Notes: generated by a model not told the origin, from the sequence alone. Positions 44,930-55,128 are shown, counted from the first letter of the stretch. The stretch: DNA of 64,000 nucleotides from Rossellomorea marisflavi (GCF_001274775.1 NZ_LGUE01000001.1:1272334-1336333), one strand, 5' to 3'. Numbers and translations are program-made.

Positions 44930-45274
44930 TTATCGAATTTCTTTAATCCGAGCCTTTTTACCACGTAGGTTACGCAAGTAGTAAAGTTTCGCACGACGGA
45001 CTTTACCGCGACGAATGACTTCTAGTTTAGCGATTTTTGGTGTGTGTACAGGGAATGTACGTTCAACACCTACACCGTAAGAAATTTTACGAACTGTGAA
45101 TGTTTCGCTGATACCGCCACCGCGGCGTTTGATTACGACACCTTCATAAACCTGGACACGTTCACGAGTACCCTCCACGATGTTAACGTGTACGCGTACT
45201 GTATCACCAGGACGGAAAGATGGTAGATCAGAGCGAAGTTGTTCTTTCGTAATATCTTCGATTAATTTGTGCAT
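44930..45274 (-). CDS. rplS: 50S ribosomal protein L19
   Basis: Large-subunit protein at the 30S interface. The 114-residue product begins [18 protein letters not shown] and contains the family core [34 protein letters not shown] (key [23 protein letters not shown]) and the C-terminal [18 protein letters not shown]. Start at ATG 45274 with AAGGAG; the frame opens earlier without a site. Has its own promoter and candidate autoregulatory leader. Confidence 0.98.
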   Translation of the reverse strand: MHKLIEDITKEQLRSDLPSFRPGDTVRVHVNIVEGTRERVQVYEGVVIKRRGGGISETFTVRKISYGVGVERTFPVHTPKIAKLEVIRRGKVRRAKLYYLRNLRGKKARIKEIR

Positions 45275-45366
45275 CTTATTCAACTCCTTCCAACAGATGC
45301 TCATACAAAAGCGATGTATTGCAGCGGAACATCGGGATCAGTGGTCAAGCCTTCGCTCAAGCCACA
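45275..45366 (-). promoter_or_regulatory. Candidate L19 (rplS) leader RNA
   Basis: The leader between the predicted transcription start and rplS contains paired segments such as GCGAAGGCTTGA... and GATCCCGATGTTCCGCTGCA, with GCGATG-like repeats. This resembles from memory the L19 autoregulatory leader known in Bacillota. The structure was not folded, so the call is provisional. Confidence 0.45.
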
Positions 45367-45372
45367 AAGAAT

Positions 45373-45401
45373 ATAATAGCATAAACCAATGGGCGTTGCA
45401 A
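45373..45401 (-). promoter_or_regulatory. SigA promoter of rplS
   Basis: TTGCAA, a 17-base spacer and TATTAT on the minus strand. The -35 begins only five bases after the trmD stop, and no terminator lies between, so rplS has both its own promoter and probable read-through. Confidence 0.8.
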
Positions 45402-45405
45402 TAGG

Positions 45406-46137
45406 TCACTTCGACTTTTTCAACTCTTCCACCAAGGCTGCCTGCTTTTCAGTGAGAGGATAGTTTTCAAGTAGATCCGGACGCCTCTCAAGGGTCCTTC
45501 GGAAGCTTTCCTTCTCCCGCCATTCTTCAATCAGCTTATGATTGCCGGATAACAGCGGCTGCGGGACTTCCATCCCCCTGAAATCAGACGGTCTCGTATA
45601 ATGCGGATGCTCGAGGAGACCCGAAGAGAAGGAATCGAGGACAGGTGAATCTTCATTCCCGAGTACCCCCGGGATCAGCCGCACCACAGAATCGATGACC
45701 ACCATGGCCCCCAATTCGCCCCCGGTCAGGACATAATCGCCGATGGATATCTCATCCGTCACCACATGCTCCCTGATGCGTTCATCGTACCCTTCATAGT
45801 GGCCGCAGATGAAGATGAGATGCTCTTCCTTTGCAAGCTCCTCGGCCTTAGCCTGGGTATATCGTTCACCCTGAGGGCACATGAGGATCACACGGGGTTT
45901 AGCATCCCCCTTCAGGGAATCGACGGCATCGAAGACAGGCTGCGGCTTCAAAACCATTCCTGCCCCACCTCCGTAAGGATAGTCGTCCACCTGTTTATGC
46001 TTGTTGTCCGAGAATTCCCGGAAATTGACGACCTGATAATTCACAGCTTCCTTTTCAGCTGCTTTCTTCAGAATTGATTCTCCGAATACCCCTTCAAACA
46101 TGGCAGGGAAAAGGGACAGTACATCGATCTTCATCAT
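45406..46137 (-). CDS. trmD: tRNA (guanine-N1)-methyltransferase TrmD
   Basis: Methylates G37 of tRNAs reading CNN codons, preventing frameshifts; a SPOUT-fold dimer with a trefoil knot. The 243-residue protein shows [19 protein letters not shown] at the N-terminus, the knot motifs [12 protein letters not shown] and [11 protein letters not shown] (about 111-121), and [21 protein letters not shown] (key [10 protein letters not shown]). It overlaps rimM by four bases. Confidence 0.97.
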   Translation of the reverse strand: MMKIDVLSLFPAMFEGVFGESILKKAAEKEAVNYQVVNFREFSDNKHKQVDDYPYGGGAGMVLKPQPVFDAVDSLKGDAKPRVILMCPQGERYTQAKAEELAKEEHLIFICGHYEGYDERIREHVVTDEISIGDYVLTGGELGAMVVIDSVVRLIPGVLGNEDSPVLDSFSSGLLEHPHYTRPSDFRGMEVPQPLLSGNHKLIEEWREKESFRRTLERRPDLLENYPLTEKQAALVEELKKSK

Positions 46138-46649
46138 GACAGTAGCCCTTCCATCGGTTCAATGATGATCTCCTTTTGAGCAATATCGACCTTTTTTACG
46201 ATATCCTCAATATAAGGGATGAGATGCTCTTTCCCCCGGGGGGCTTTGACCACCCAAACATCGTTTGCACCCGGGCTGAGGATTTCCTTCACGACACCGA
46301 GCTCGTCGCCCGACGTCGTCCTGACCACACAACCAATGATTTCATGAAAATAGAACTCTCCTTCATCGAGGTCTTGAAGCTGACTTTCATCGACTTTCAG
46401 GATCCCTTGCTTGAACCCTTCCACTTCATTGATATCGCTGTAGCCTTCAAACATCAACAAGTCGAAATTCTTGTGTTTACGATAAGAAGCGATCGTCAGT
46501 GGTATCGGTTCCTTTCCTTCGATGAAGAGGGTCAGTTCATTTCCTTTTTGGTACCGCTCTTCAGGAAAATCGGTCATGGAGAGGACTTTCAGCTCCCCTT
46601 TTATCCCGTGAGTATTTACAATCTTGCCGACATTGAACCATTTTTCCAT
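46134..46649 (-). CDS. rimM: Ribosome maturation factor RimM
   Basis: Helps process 16S rRNA and assemble the 30S head with S19. The 171-residue protein has the N-terminal RimM domain ([19 protein letters not shown], about 4-22) and a C-terminal PRC-barrel ([22 protein letters not shown], about 96-118). I start at ATG 46649 (MEKWFNVG), nine bases after AGAGG; the ATG two codons earlier is only three bases from it. Coupled to trmD. Confidence 0.95.
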   Translation of the reverse strand: MEKWFNVGKIVNTHGIKGELKVLSMTDFPEERYQKGNELTLFIEGKEPIPLTIASYRKHKNFDLLMFEGYSDINEVEGFKQGILKVDESQLQDLDEGEFYFHEIIGCVVRTTSGDELGVVKEILSPGANDVWVVKAPRGKEHLIPYIEDIVKKVDIAQKEIIIEPMEGLLS

Positions 46650-46668
46650 ATCCATTCACCTCTTGCAT

Positions 46669-47052
46669 TCAGCGTATTTCTTTGATAATCCCATCTTCAA
46701 TGATGATCGTCCTTTGAATCTCGTCATTCCAATTGTCACCCACCTGCACCCTCGATATACCCTGAACTTCCTTCTCTTTCAGTTCGCTCCCCAGAGGCAG
46801 GAGGTCCAGCTGATCGAGCTGGAAATCAAGCAGCTTGATCTTTTCGGCTCGATCTTCCAACTCTTTATCGAAATGCTGTCTGAGCTTTTCTGACGGATAC
46901 TTCTTTGCCCGTTCGATCTTTTTCATCTCGAACCTCAGCTGATCGCATTCTTTCGCTAGTTGCGCTGCCTGTTCTTGATAGCGCGTCACAAGACGCCCCT
47001 TGCTTGTTTCAGTCAGGATTTGTTTAACCGTCACCTTATGTATGATATCCAA
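46669..47052 (-). CDS. ylqD: YlqD, uncharacterised coiled-coil protein
   Basis: Function unknown; conserved between khpA and rimM in Bacillaceae. The 127-residue product is charged and helical in the first half (about 20-75), with KVTVKQILTE near the start. It ends with a beta-rich part containing LLPLGSELKEKEV and VQVGDNW (about 83-107). The start is TTG 47052 (MDIIHKVTV), seven bases after GGAGGAG, giving the length of the B. subtilis protein. Earlier starts in the frame run into the upstream terminator. Confidence 0.88.
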   Translation of the reverse strand: MDIIHKVTVKQILTETSKGRLVTRYQEQAAQLAKECDQLRFEMKKIERAKKYPSEKLRQHFDKELEDRAEKIKLLDFQLDQLDLLPLGSELKEKEVQGISRVQVGDNWNDEIQRTIIIEDGIIKEIR

Positions 47053-47104
47053 TCGGCCACTCCTCCTCATTGATTCCGCCGCATCACCAAGAACATCGGC
47101 GAAT

Positions 47105-47164
47105 GATAAAAAAAGGACTGACAAAGTAGGGGCAAGCTTTCACTCCTTCGCTGGTCAGTCCTTT
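47105..47164 (-). terminator. Long-arm hairpin terminator between khpA and ylqD
   Basis: AAAGGACTGAC and GTCAGTCCTTT pair perfectly over 11 bases around a loop of about 31 bases and are followed by TTTTTTT on the minus strand. It interrupts the rpsP-khpA-ylqD-rimM-trmD order, so the last three genes rely on read-through or an unrecognised promoter. Confidence 0.8.
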
Positions 47165-47196
47165 GTTCCCGGAAGCGGGACCCGATCATCACCGGG

Positions 47197-47430
47197 TCAT
47201 TCCACAATCTCCAGGAAGATTTTCTTCTGTTGTGAAGATCCTGCTGCAGCGTATACCACAGTTCGAATCGATTTTGCTACGCGCCCTTGCTTGCCGATGA
47301 CTTTACCCATATCCTCCGGATGGACCGAAAGTTTGTATGTCATTCCATTAGGTCCTTCCTCCATCTCGATCGAGACAGCGTCAGGATGGTCGACCAGGGG
47401 TTTCACAATCGTCAGAATAAGATCTTTCAT
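47197..47430 (-). CDS. khpA: KhpA (YlqC), KH-domain RNA-binding protein
   Basis: Small KH protein that pairs with KhpB/Jag in Gram-positive bacteria and affects cell division and RNA fate. The 77 residues hold a single KH domain with the GKQG loop in DMGKVIGKQGRVAKSIRTVV (about 40-59). I start at ATG 47430, directly after an in-frame TTG. The site upstream is weak, and the gene lies 12 bases after rpsP, so re-initiation or coupling is likely. Confidence 0.94.
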   Translation of the reverse strand: MKDLILTIVKPLVDHPDAVSIEMEEGPNGMTYKLSVHPEDMGKVIGKQGRVAKSIRTVVYAAAGSSQQKKIFLEIVE

Positions 47431-47442
47431 CAAATCAGTCGA

Positions 47443-47782
<340 letters not shown>

Positions 47783-47833
47783 GGGTTTTTTCTTAACAGT
47801 TCTTTTTTTCTTCAAAAAAAGTGCTAAGATCGG

Positions 47834-49177
47834 TTACATGAACGGGAATTTCATTCCCTTTTTCTTGCCTTTACCCTGCATACCGCTCATTTGTTTCATC
47901 ATTTTTTTCATGTCTTCAAATTGCTTCAGCAAGCGATTGACCTCCTGGATGGATGTCCCGCTTCCTTTCGCAATCCGTTTGCGCCTGCTCGCATTGATGA
48001 CTTCAGGATTGGTCTTTTCTTTCTTGCTCATGGACTGGATGATCGCTTCCACATGGACGATCTGTTTGTCATCTACCTGAAGCTTATCGAGCCCTTTCAT
48101 CTTGTTGGCGCCGGGCATCATCTTCAGGAGTTCATCCAATGGCCCCATCTGCTTCACCTGTCCGAGCTGCTCGAGGAAGTCATCGAACGTAAAGGACATG
48201 GTACGCATCTTTTGCTCCAGTTCCTTCGCCTTCTCTTCATCGACGTTGGCCTGTGCCTTCTCGATCAGGGATAGGACGTCACCCATCCCGAGGATCCTTG
48301 ACGCCATGCGCTCGGGATGAAACGCCTCGAGGGCATCCATCTTCTCACCCATACCGACGAATTTGATCGGCTTTTCCGTGACGGAACGAATCGAAAGGGC
48401 CGCTCCACCACGGGTATCGCCGTCCAGCTTCGTCAGGACCACCCCGCTGATGCCAAGGGCTTCATTGAAGCTTTCAGCTACGTTGACGGCATCCTGACCG
48501 GTCATGGCATCGACAACGAGGAAGATTTCATCCGGGTTTGAGAGCTCTTTGATATCCTTGAGCTCCCCCATGAGGTTTTCATCGATGTGAAGACGGCCGG
48601 CCGTATCGATCAGCACATAATCATGGTGTTCTTCTTTCGCCTTTTCGATTGCCTGCTTGGCAATTTCGACAGGGCTGACCTGATCTCCCAGTGAGAATAC
48701 CGGCAGGTCAAGCTGTTTACCGACGGTTTCAAGCTGCTTTATGGCAGCGGGACGGTAAATATCAGCCGCGACAAGAAGAGGTTTTCGATTGTGTTTCTTA
48801 CGAAGCAGGTTCGCAAGCTTCCCGGTGGTCGTCGTCTTACCGGCACCCTGTAGTCCCACCATCATGATGATGGTCGGAGGGCGTTTGGAGACAGCAATCT
48901 GACTCTGTTCGCCGCCCATCAGTTCGGTCAGTTCTTCCTTGACCACCTTGATGACCTGCTGGCCGGGTGTCAGACTCTTCATGACTTCCTGCCCGACAGC
49001 CCGTTCGCTTACTTTTTTGACAAATTGCTTGACCACTTTAAAGTTAACGTCTGCTTCCAAAAGGGCGAGACGGACCTCACGCATCATTTCTTTAACATCC
49101 GCTTCGGAGATCTTCCCCTTGCCGCGGATTTTCTGTATTGTGCCTTGCAGTCGGTCGGCTAATCCTTCAAATGCCAT
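47834..49177 (-). CDS. ffh: Signal recognition particle protein Ffh
   Basis: Binds signal sequences and scRNA and targets ribosomes to FtsY. The 447-residue protein has the N domain (about 1-85), the G domain with GLQGAGKTTTTGKLA (about 107-121), DIYRPAAIKQL, DTAGRLH and TKLDGDTRGG, and a methionine-rich M domain (about 300-440, for example MKKMMKQMSGMQ near the end). Complete. ylxM, its usual regulator-like partner, lies 12 bases upstream. Confidence 0.98.
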   Translation of the reverse strand: MAFEGLADRLQGTIQKIRGKGKISEADVKEMMREVRLALLEADVNFKVVKQFVKKVSERAVGQEVMKSLTPGQQVIKVVKEELTELMGGEQSQIAVSKRPPTIIMMVGLQGAGKTTTTGKLANLLRKKHNRKPLLVAADIYRPAAIKQLETVGKQLDLPVFSLGDQVSPVEIAKQAIEKAKEEHHDYVLIDTAGRLHIDENLMGELKDIKELSNPDEIFLVVDAMTGQDAVNVAESFNEALGISGVVLTKLDGDTRGGAALSIRSVTEKPIKFVGMGEKMDALEAFHPERMASRILGMGDVLSLIEKAQANVDEEKAKELEQKMRTMSFTFDDFLEQLGQVKQMGPLDELLKMMPGANKMKGLDKLQVDDKQIVHVEAIIQSMSKKEKTNPEVINASRRKRIAKGSGTSIQEVNRLLKQFEDMKKMMKQMSGMQGKGKKKGMKFPFM

Positions 49178-49189
49178 TCATGCCGCCTC

Positions 49190-49522
49190 CTAATCCAAAA
49201 TTTCAAGGTCGTCAATCAGTTTTAAACAGTCCGCAGAGTCGATATCCGACCCTTCAAGGCTTTTTCTCAACCGATTAAGGATGAGATTCCGCTCTTGGAA
49301 CTTGTTGAATAATAAAAGTTTCTCTTCATACTCTTCCAGCATGGCCTCAGTACGCTTGATATTATCATAGACCGCCTGACGGCTTACGCTGTACTCTTCG
49401 GCAATCTCTCCAAGGGAGAAATCATCGAGGTAGTAAAGGGACATGTAACTCCGTTGCTTGGGAGTCAGTAGTGACTGGTAGAAATCGTAGAGATAGTTCA
49501 TCCTGGTCGTTTTCTCCAGCAT
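49190..49522 (-). CDS. ylxM: YlxM, SRP-associated helix-turn-helix protein
   Basis: UPF0122 protein conserved next to ffh; in streptococci it modulates SRP assembly. The 110 residues contain a sigma-70 region-4-like helix-turn-helix: [20 protein letters not shown] and [16 protein letters not shown] start at ATG 49522 ([11 protein letters not shown]), seven bases after GGAGG; the upstream ATG overlaps it. Has a strong promoter. Confidence 0.95.
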   Translation of the reverse strand: MLEKTTRMNYLYDFYQSLLTPKQRSYMSLYYLDDFSLGEIAEEYSVSRQAVYDNIKRTEAMLEEYEEKLLLFNKFQERNLILNRLRKSLEGSDIDSADCLKLIDDLEILD

Positions 49523-49562
49523 GGTCATCCCTCCTTGTTAAGTGAAAAACCTTTACATATGA

Positions 49563-49591
49563 AGAATACAGATTTCAAGCGACTTTGTCAA
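49563..49591 (-). promoter_or_regulatory. SigA promoter of ylxM-ffh
   Basis: Perfect TTGACA, a 17-base spacer and TATTCT on the minus strand, about 40 bases upstream of ylxM and just after the ftsY terminator. Confidence 0.8.
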
Positions 49592-49622
49592 GGATGCCAC
49601 ATGAAAAACTTTCGCTTTTAGA

Positions 49623-49657
49623 GATGAAAAGTCCGGTCGATTCATCGACCGGACTTT
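49623..49657 (-). terminator. Intrinsic terminator after ftsY
   Basis: AAAGTCCGGTCGAT pairs perfectly with ATCGACCGGACTTT around a short loop, then TTTCATC on the minus strand, four bases after the ftsY stop. Confidence 0.93.
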
Positions 49658-49660
49658 CCC

Positions 49661-50650
49661 TTATTCTTCGTTATTGTCTACTTCATTTGAAAACAGGCCG
49701 TACACATACTTTTCGGCATCGAATGGCTGCAGATCGTCCATCTGTTCTCCGAGACCGACAAATTTCACGGGAATATCAAGTTCGTTGCGGATCGCAAGGA
49801 CGATACCGCCTTTGGCTGTCCCGTCGAGCTTCGTAAGGACGATACCCGACACATCCGTGGCTTCTTTGAACGTTTTCGCCTGTACCATGGCATTTTGACC
49901 CGTCGTCGCATCCAATACGAGGAGGACCTCATGCGGGGCTCCCGGCACTTCACGCTCGATGACGCGCTTGACTTTCTCGAGTTCCTTCATCAGATTGACC
50001 TTATTCTGCAGTCGACCTGCCGTATCACAGATGAGGATGTCGGCCTTCTTCGCCTTGGCCGATTGTACGGCATCATACATGACCGCTGCGGGATCACTTC
50101 CCGCCCCTTGTTTGATAACAGGGACACCGACCCGCTCACCCCACACTTCAAGCTGTTCGATGGCACCGGCCCTGAACGTATCCCCTGCTGCAAGGATGAC
50201 ATTCTTCCCTTCACTCTTGAGCATATGGGCCATCTTGCCGATTGTCGTTGTTTTCCCCACGCCGTTTACCCCGACGAAAAGGAGGACGGTCAGTTCACCT
50301 TCCTGGATATTCAGCTCACTCGATACCTCGGCATCCCCCTGATAGATATCGACCAGTTTCTCAGAAATGACGGACTGGACTTCAACAGGATCGGAGATAT
50401 TCCTCCTCTTGACCTCGAGCTTCAGTTCATCGATGAGCTCCATGACCGTATCAAACCCGACGTCCGCACCGATGAGGATTTCTTCGAGTTCTTCAAAGAA
50501 CTCCTCATCGATCTTACGGTATCGTGCGACCAGGTCATTCACCTTTGTAGTGAAGTTGCTCCGGGTTTTGCTCAGCCCGTCCTTAAACTTCCCCGTCACA
50601 CTGTCGCTTGATTGTGTGAATTTGTCTTTCAGCTTTTTAAAGAAACTCAC
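49661..50650 (-). CDS. ftsY: Signal recognition particle receptor FtsY
   Basis: Membrane-associated SRP receptor GTPase. The 329-residue protein has a short, basic Gram-positive N-terminus (MSFFKKLKDKFTQ, a lipid-binding helix) instead of the long acidic A domain of enterobacteria. The NG domain follows: GVNGVGKTTTIGKMA (about 129-143), DTFRAGAIEQL, DTAGRLQNK and TKLDGTAKGG. Fifty-seven bases downstream of smc, with a strong terminator behind. Confidence 0.97.
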   Translation of the reverse strand: MSFFKKLKDKFTQSSDSVTGKFKDGLSKTRSNFTTKVNDLVARYRKIDEEFFEELEEILIGADVGFDTVMELIDELKLEVKRRNISDPVEVQSVISEKLVDIYQGDAEVSSELNIQEGELTVLLFVGVNGVGKTTTIGKMAHMLKSEGKNVILAAGDTFRAGAIEQLEVWGERVGVPVIKQGAGSDPAAVMYDAVQSAKAKKADILICDTAGRLQNKVNLMKELEKVKRVIEREVPGAPHEVLLVLDATTGQNAMVQAKTFKEATDVSGIVLTKLDGTAKGGIVLAIRNELDIPVKFVGLGEQMDDLQPFDAEKYVYGLFSNEVDNNEE

Positions 50651-50707
50651 AATCCATCTACCCCATTCTTTGATTATTCATACTTTCCGGCCTGTTTACC
50701 GCGGCCT

Positions 50708-53700
50708 TTATGCTTCCAATAGCTCCTGTGTTTCCTGGAGCCTCACTGATACAAGTTTTGAAACACCTGACTCTTGCATGGTCACACCATACAGCACATG
50801 TGCTTCCTCCATTGTCCCTTTGCGGTGGGTGATGACGATGAACTGGGTGTCATCACTGAACTTGCGCAGGTACTGGCTGAATCGCTGCACATTGGCTTCA
50901 TCGAGGGCTGCCTCCACTTCATCGAGGATGCAGAATGGCACCGGTCTTACCTTCAGTATGGAGAACAACAGGGCAATGGCCGTGAGCGCACGTTCTCCAC
51001 CCGACATCAGTCCGAGGTTCTGAAGTTTTTTACCGGGCGGTTGGGCCACGATATCCACACCGGTCCGAAGAAGGTCTTTCGGATCGGTCAGTTTCAGTTC
51101 TGCCCGGCCACCGCCGAACAACTCCCTGAATACCTCCCCGAATTGGGCTTGGATCGACGCAAATGTTTCCCCGAACCGCTTCACCATCTCTTCATCCATT
51201 TCATGGATCACCTGATAGAGGGTATCCTTGGCCTCGGTGAGATCATTTTTTTGATCAAGGAGGAATTCATAGCGCTCCTTCACCCTGTCATACTCATCGA
51301 TCGCCCCGAGGTTGACGGTCCCCAATTCTTCCAGGGCAAGTTTGATCAGTTTCACTTTTTTCCTTGCTTCATCGATATCGACGGTCAGAGGGTAATGCTC
51401 CTTGGCTGCTTCGAACGAGAGCATATACTCTGTACGTAAATGCTCCAAGCGATTCTCGAGCTCTACATCGAGACGGTTGATCTTGACTTCCTCATCCTTC
51501 AGGGCATTCAAGAGACCTTTATGCCTTCGTTTCAGCTCTGACAATTCCGCATCTTCCTGTTCTGCCTGTTGCTGCAGACGGGATCGTTCATCCCTTCTTG
51601 CCGTGATAAGCTCAGACGTTTCCCGTTTTTGTGTGGCACATTCTTTTGCCTTGACGGTCAAATCCTCTTCTCCTGAGAAATTGTCCTTCATCTGACTCTG
51701 AAGCCACTCGAGATCATCCAGGAGGGCAGACAGGCGTTTCTCAGACTCAACAACGGCTGAGTCCACCCGTCCAAGACGGTCCGCAAAACTAAGAAGCTGC
51801 TGATTCTTCCCTGCGAGATGGGCTTTCAGGTCGCTTATGGCATTTGTCAGGACGTCCTTCGATGAACGGTCGCTGTTTTTTTGCAGCGTCAACTCTTCAA
51901 TTTTTTCATCCAATGCCGCAATGTCTGCGCCGATTTGTGCCAGAAGTGACTCGAGTTCTTCTTTCCGTGCGTGATGTCGCTCCTTCATGGAACTGAAATC
52001 ACGCTTTTCCATGTCGTATAGAGACAATCTTTCATCGAGGTTTTTCGTGCTCAGTTCGTTCTCCCGGAGCCTGGATTGAAGATCCTGTTCTTGAAGCCGC
52101 AATTTCTCTCCTTTGACCCGGAGCTCTTCAAGCTTTTTCGACCTGTACGCCGTCTCTTCCTTCAGATCCTTGACGGATTGCTGGAGTGTACGGGTCTGAT
52201 CTTCCATATTCTCGAGCTTCACCTTCATGTCTTCGAGCTCGGTTTTCCGTGATAGAAGCGAGTTTTTCTTTTGCTTGACCATACCGCCCGTCATGGATCC
52301 CCCGGGGTTGACGACATCCCCCTCAAGGGTCACCAGCCGGTAACGATACTGGATGAGCTTTGCGATTTCATTGGCACCTTTGAGGTCCTCTGTAATAATG
52401 ACATGACCTAGTAAATTGGAGACGATCCTTTCGAAGCGTCCGTCGTACTGAACGAGATCACTTCCGATCCCAACGAAGGAAGGGTGGCCCTTCAGCATGG
52501 AGAGCTGTGCCCCCTGAAGGGTTTTCCCTTTGATGATATTCATCGGCAGGAAAGTAGCCCTTCCATATTGATTCTGCTTGAGATATGCGATGGCTTTGCG
52601 CCCGTCCTGCTCGGTTCCGACGACGATATGCTGCATGGACGCGCTAAGGGCGGTTTCCATGGCAGCCTCATATTTCTTCGGTACTGAAATGAGCTCTGCA
52701 ACGGCTCCTTCGATTCCATCCAGGATCCCATCCCTTGCCTTCAAGACTTCTTTGACCCCTTGGAAGAAACCACTGTAATCGTCTTCCATCTCTTCGAGCA
52801 TTTCCTTTCGCGACTTGGCCTGCTGCAGGTATTGATAGGCTTGATAGAGCGTTTTTTCCTGTTTCTCATACTTCAGTTGGGCAGATTCGAGATTCCGTTT
52901 CTCATCCCGGTACGCTTGGATATGCTGATCCATGTCGATTTGATGGCTTTCGCGTTCTGCTTTCAGCTTTTCGTGATCGCGATAGAGCTCTTCACGCTGA
53001 GTGATGTATTTTTCGTTTTCAGCTTCAAGACGGCCGCTTCGTCCCGATTGCTGGGTGAGCTGCTGCTCGATGTACTGAATCTCGTTTTTGGCGGATGCCT
53101 GCTGATTCAATTTTTCAATATAATCACTTTTGTGGGATTCAATTACGTCTTCGATATTTTCACTGAAGAGGGAGAGCTGATTCTGCTTCTCCTTTAGAGC
53201 TATCCTTGATTCGTCGACTTCCAGCTGAAGCCCGGCCCTTTCCTCTTCAAGACGCTCTTTCTCCTGTTTCATTTCCCGGATCTGGTCTTCAAGCTCCACG
53301 ATGGACTGTTTGAGCTGTGTTTCATTCGTGGAAGAGTTCTTTTTCCGCTCAACGAGGACCTGCTTCCTGCCTTCAAGCTTTTCGAGCTCCTCACTTGTGG
53401 ACAGAAGCACCTCCTGAAGTCCGGTGATCGATTCATCCAGGGCAGAAATTTTATCCCTCGCTCCTGAAAGGTCCGCTTCCTTGCCGTGAATCACAGCCGA
53501 CAGATTGCCTTCCTCCCGTCCGTGCCTTTCAAATTCTTCGCTCAGGGATTCCCACTGCTTATGTAGATCTTCAATATCATAGACTGTCAAGGACACCTCG
53601 AATGTCTCGAGCTCTTCCTTCTTCTCCAAAAAATCCTTCGCCATGGAGGCCTGGATTTTAAGGGGTTCAACCTGCCCTTCAAGTTCGTGGAGGATATCGT

Positions 53701-54274
53701 TGACACGATTGAGGTTTTCTTGGGTTTCAAACAGCTTATTCTCGGCTTTTTTCTTCCTGGTTTTGTACTTCAGGACACCAGCCGCCTCCTCAAAGATCGT
53801 CCGGCGCTCTTCAGGCTTACTGTTCAGGATCTCCTCGACCTTCCCCTGACTGATGATGGAGAACGCTTCCTTCCCGAGCCCGGAATCCATGAAGAGTTCA
53901 ATGATATCTTTCAGTCTGCAGGGCTGCCTGTTCAATAGGTATTCACTGTCCCCTGATCGGTATACCCGCCTTGTGACACTCACTTCACTGTAATCGATCG
54001 GAAGGGTCCCATCTTCATTGTCAAGGACCAGGGTGACCTCTGCTATATTCAAGGCCTTCCTGGAGTCACTACCGCTGAAGATGACATCTTCCATTTTAGA
54101 GCCCCTGAGGCTTTTGGCCGACTGCTCGCCGAGAACCCATCGGACTGCATCGATGATATTGCTTTTGCCGCTTCCGTTGGGCCCGACTACCGCCGTCACC
54201 CCAGGTACGAATTCCACAGAAATCTTTTCTGCGAATGATTTAAACCCCATCACTTCTAGTTGTTTGAGGAACAT
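50708..54274 (-). CDS. smc: Chromosome condensation protein Smc
   Basis: Condensin ATPase that organises and segregates the chromosome with ScpA and ScpB. The 1188-residue protein has the N-terminal head with GPNGSGKSNIIDAVRWVLGE (about 32-51). A long coiled coil runs to about 490, followed by a hinge (about 500-670, including GGSMTGGMV), and a second coiled coil leads to the C-terminal head with signature LMSGGERALTAIALLF and Walker B CILDEVEAALDEANV. Intact. It is 11 bases after rnc. Confidence 0.98.
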   Translation of the reverse strand: MFLKQLEVMGFKSFAEKISVEFVPGVTAVVGPNGSGKSNIIDAVRWVLGEQSAKSLRGSKMEDVIFSGSDSRKALNIAEVTLVLDNEDGTLPIDYSEVSVTRRVYRSGDSEYLLNRQPCRLKDIIELFMDSGLGKEAFSIISQGKVEEILNSKPEERRTIFEEAAGVLKYKTRKKKAENKLFETQENLNRVNDILHELEGQVEPLKIQASMAKDFLEKKEELETFEVSLTVYDIEDLHKQWESLSEEFERHGREEGNLSAVIHGKEADLSGARDKISALDESITGLQEVLLSTSEELEKLEGRKQVLVERKKNSSTNETQLKQSIVELEDQIREMKQEKERLEEERAGLQLEVDESRIALKEKQNQLSLFSENIEDVIESHKSDYIEKLNQQASAKNEIQYIEQQLTQQSGRSGRLEAENEKYITQREELYRDHEKLKAERESHQIDMDQHIQAYRDEKRNLESAQLKYEKQEKTLYQAYQYLQQAKSRKEMLEEMEDDYSGFFQGVKEVLKARDGILDGIEGAVAELISVPKKYEAAMETALSASMQHIVVGTEQDGRKAIAYLKQNQYGRATFLPMNIIKGKTLQGAQLSMLKGHPSFVGIGSDLVQYDGRFERIVSNLLGHVIITEDLKGANEIAKLIQYRYRLVTLEGDVVNPGGSMTGGMVKQKKNSLLSRKTELEDMKVKLENMEDQTRTLQQSVKDLKEETAYRSKKLEELRVKGEKLRLQEQDLQSRLRENELSTKNLDERLSLYDMEKRDFSSMKERHHARKEELESLLAQIGADIAALDEKIEELTLQKNSDRSSKDVLTNAISDLKAHLAGKNQQLLSFADRLGRVDSAVVESEKRLSALLDDLEWLQSQMKDNFSGEEDLTVKAKECATQKRETSELITARRDERSRLQQQAEQEDAELSELKRRHKGLLNALKDEEVKINRLDVELENRLEHLRTEYMLSFEAAKEHYPLTVDIDEARKKVKLIKLALEELGTVNLGAIDEYDRVKERYEFLLDQKNDLTEAKDTLYQVIHEMDEEMVKRFGETFASIQAQFGEVFRELFGGGRAELKLTDPKDLLRTGVDIVAQPPGKKLQNLGLMSGGERALTAIALLFSILKVRPVPFCILDEVEAALDEANVQRFSQYLRKFSDDTQFIVITHRKGTMEEAHVLYGVTMQESGVSKLVSVRLQETQELLEA

Positions 54275-54285
54275 CTGCTTTCCCC

Positions 54286-55029
54286 CTATTTCACATCAAG
54301 CTTTTGTTTTAACTTTTCGAGCGCCTTCTGGGCGGCTTTCTGTTCTGCTTCTTTCTTCGATCGACCTTTGCCGACCCCGAGCTCCTCGCCGTTCAAGCAT
54401 ACTCGTGAAATGAACTCACGGTTATGAGCAGGACCGCTTTCATCGAGGATGCTGTACATGATCGTACCCGCGCTTCCCCTCTGTACAAGTTCCTGCAGTT
54501 GACTTTTGTAATCCATCACATGAGAAAAAGCACCGGCATTGATCTTCGGATAAACCACCTTTTCAAGAATCGAGACAACCGTTTCGAGTCCCTGATCGAG
54601 GTAAAGAGCCCCGATGAAGGCTTCGAATACATCTGCGAGGAGAGCGGGACGCTCCCTTCCACCGGTCATTTCTTCCCCTTTTCCGAGAAGGATCAATTCC
54701 CCAAAATTCATTTCCCTGGAGAACTTCACAAGGGACGGTTCGCATACGATCGCCGCCCTGAGCTTTGTCAGTTCCCCTTCACTCATCATGGGATATTTTT
54801 TGAAAAGGAATTGTGATACGGTCAATTCCAGCACCGCATCCCCAAGGAACTCGAGGCGTTCATTGTCTTCATAAGGCTTCCGGCGATGCTCATTCACATA
54901 AGATGAATGAGTGAACGCTTGCTTTAATAATTTTTCATCTGAGAAATGGATTTGGAGTTCATCCTGAAATGCTTTGAACTTTCCATCATATTTGTTTGCT
55001 AATCCTTTATTTCTGCTTTGTTTGCGCAT
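54286..55029 (-). CDS. rnc: Ribonuclease III
   Basis: Cleaves double-stranded RNA in rRNA, scRNA and mRNA processing. The 247-residue protein has the catalytic domain with the signature [13 protein letters not shown] (about 57-69), the second acidic site in [15 protein letters not shown] (about 130-144), and a C-terminal dsRNA-binding domain with [20 protein letters not shown]. Start ATG 55029 with AAGGTGGAG six bases upstream; a GTG four codons earlier overlaps this site. Confidence 0.97.
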   Translation of the reverse strand: MRKQSRNKGLANKYDGKFKAFQDELQIHFSDEKLLKQAFTHSSYVNEHRRKPYEDNERLEFLGDAVLELTVSQFLFKKYPMMSEGELTKLRAAIVCEPSLVKFSREMNFGELILLGKGEEMTGGRERPALLADVFEAFIGALYLDQGLETVVSILEKVVYPKINAGAFSHVMDYKSQLQELVQRGSAGTIMYSILDESGPAHNREFISRVCLNGEELGVGKGRSKKEAEQKAAQKALEKLKQKLDVK

Positions 55030-55074
55030 GAGGCACTCCACCTTGCTATAAATGTTCTCACTATATACTAATCA

Positions 55075-55103
55075 AGTTTATGCTAAAAAAAACATTTTCG
55101 CAA
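55075..55103 (-). promoter_or_regulatory. Weak candidate promoter of rnc
   Basis: TTGCGA, a 17-base spacer and TAAACT on the minus strand between the acpP terminator and rnc. A TATAGT -10-like sequence further down lacks a matching -35. Only a candidate. Confidence 0.3.
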
Positions 55104-55128
55104 AAGTTAATTTCACGGGATTGCCGGA

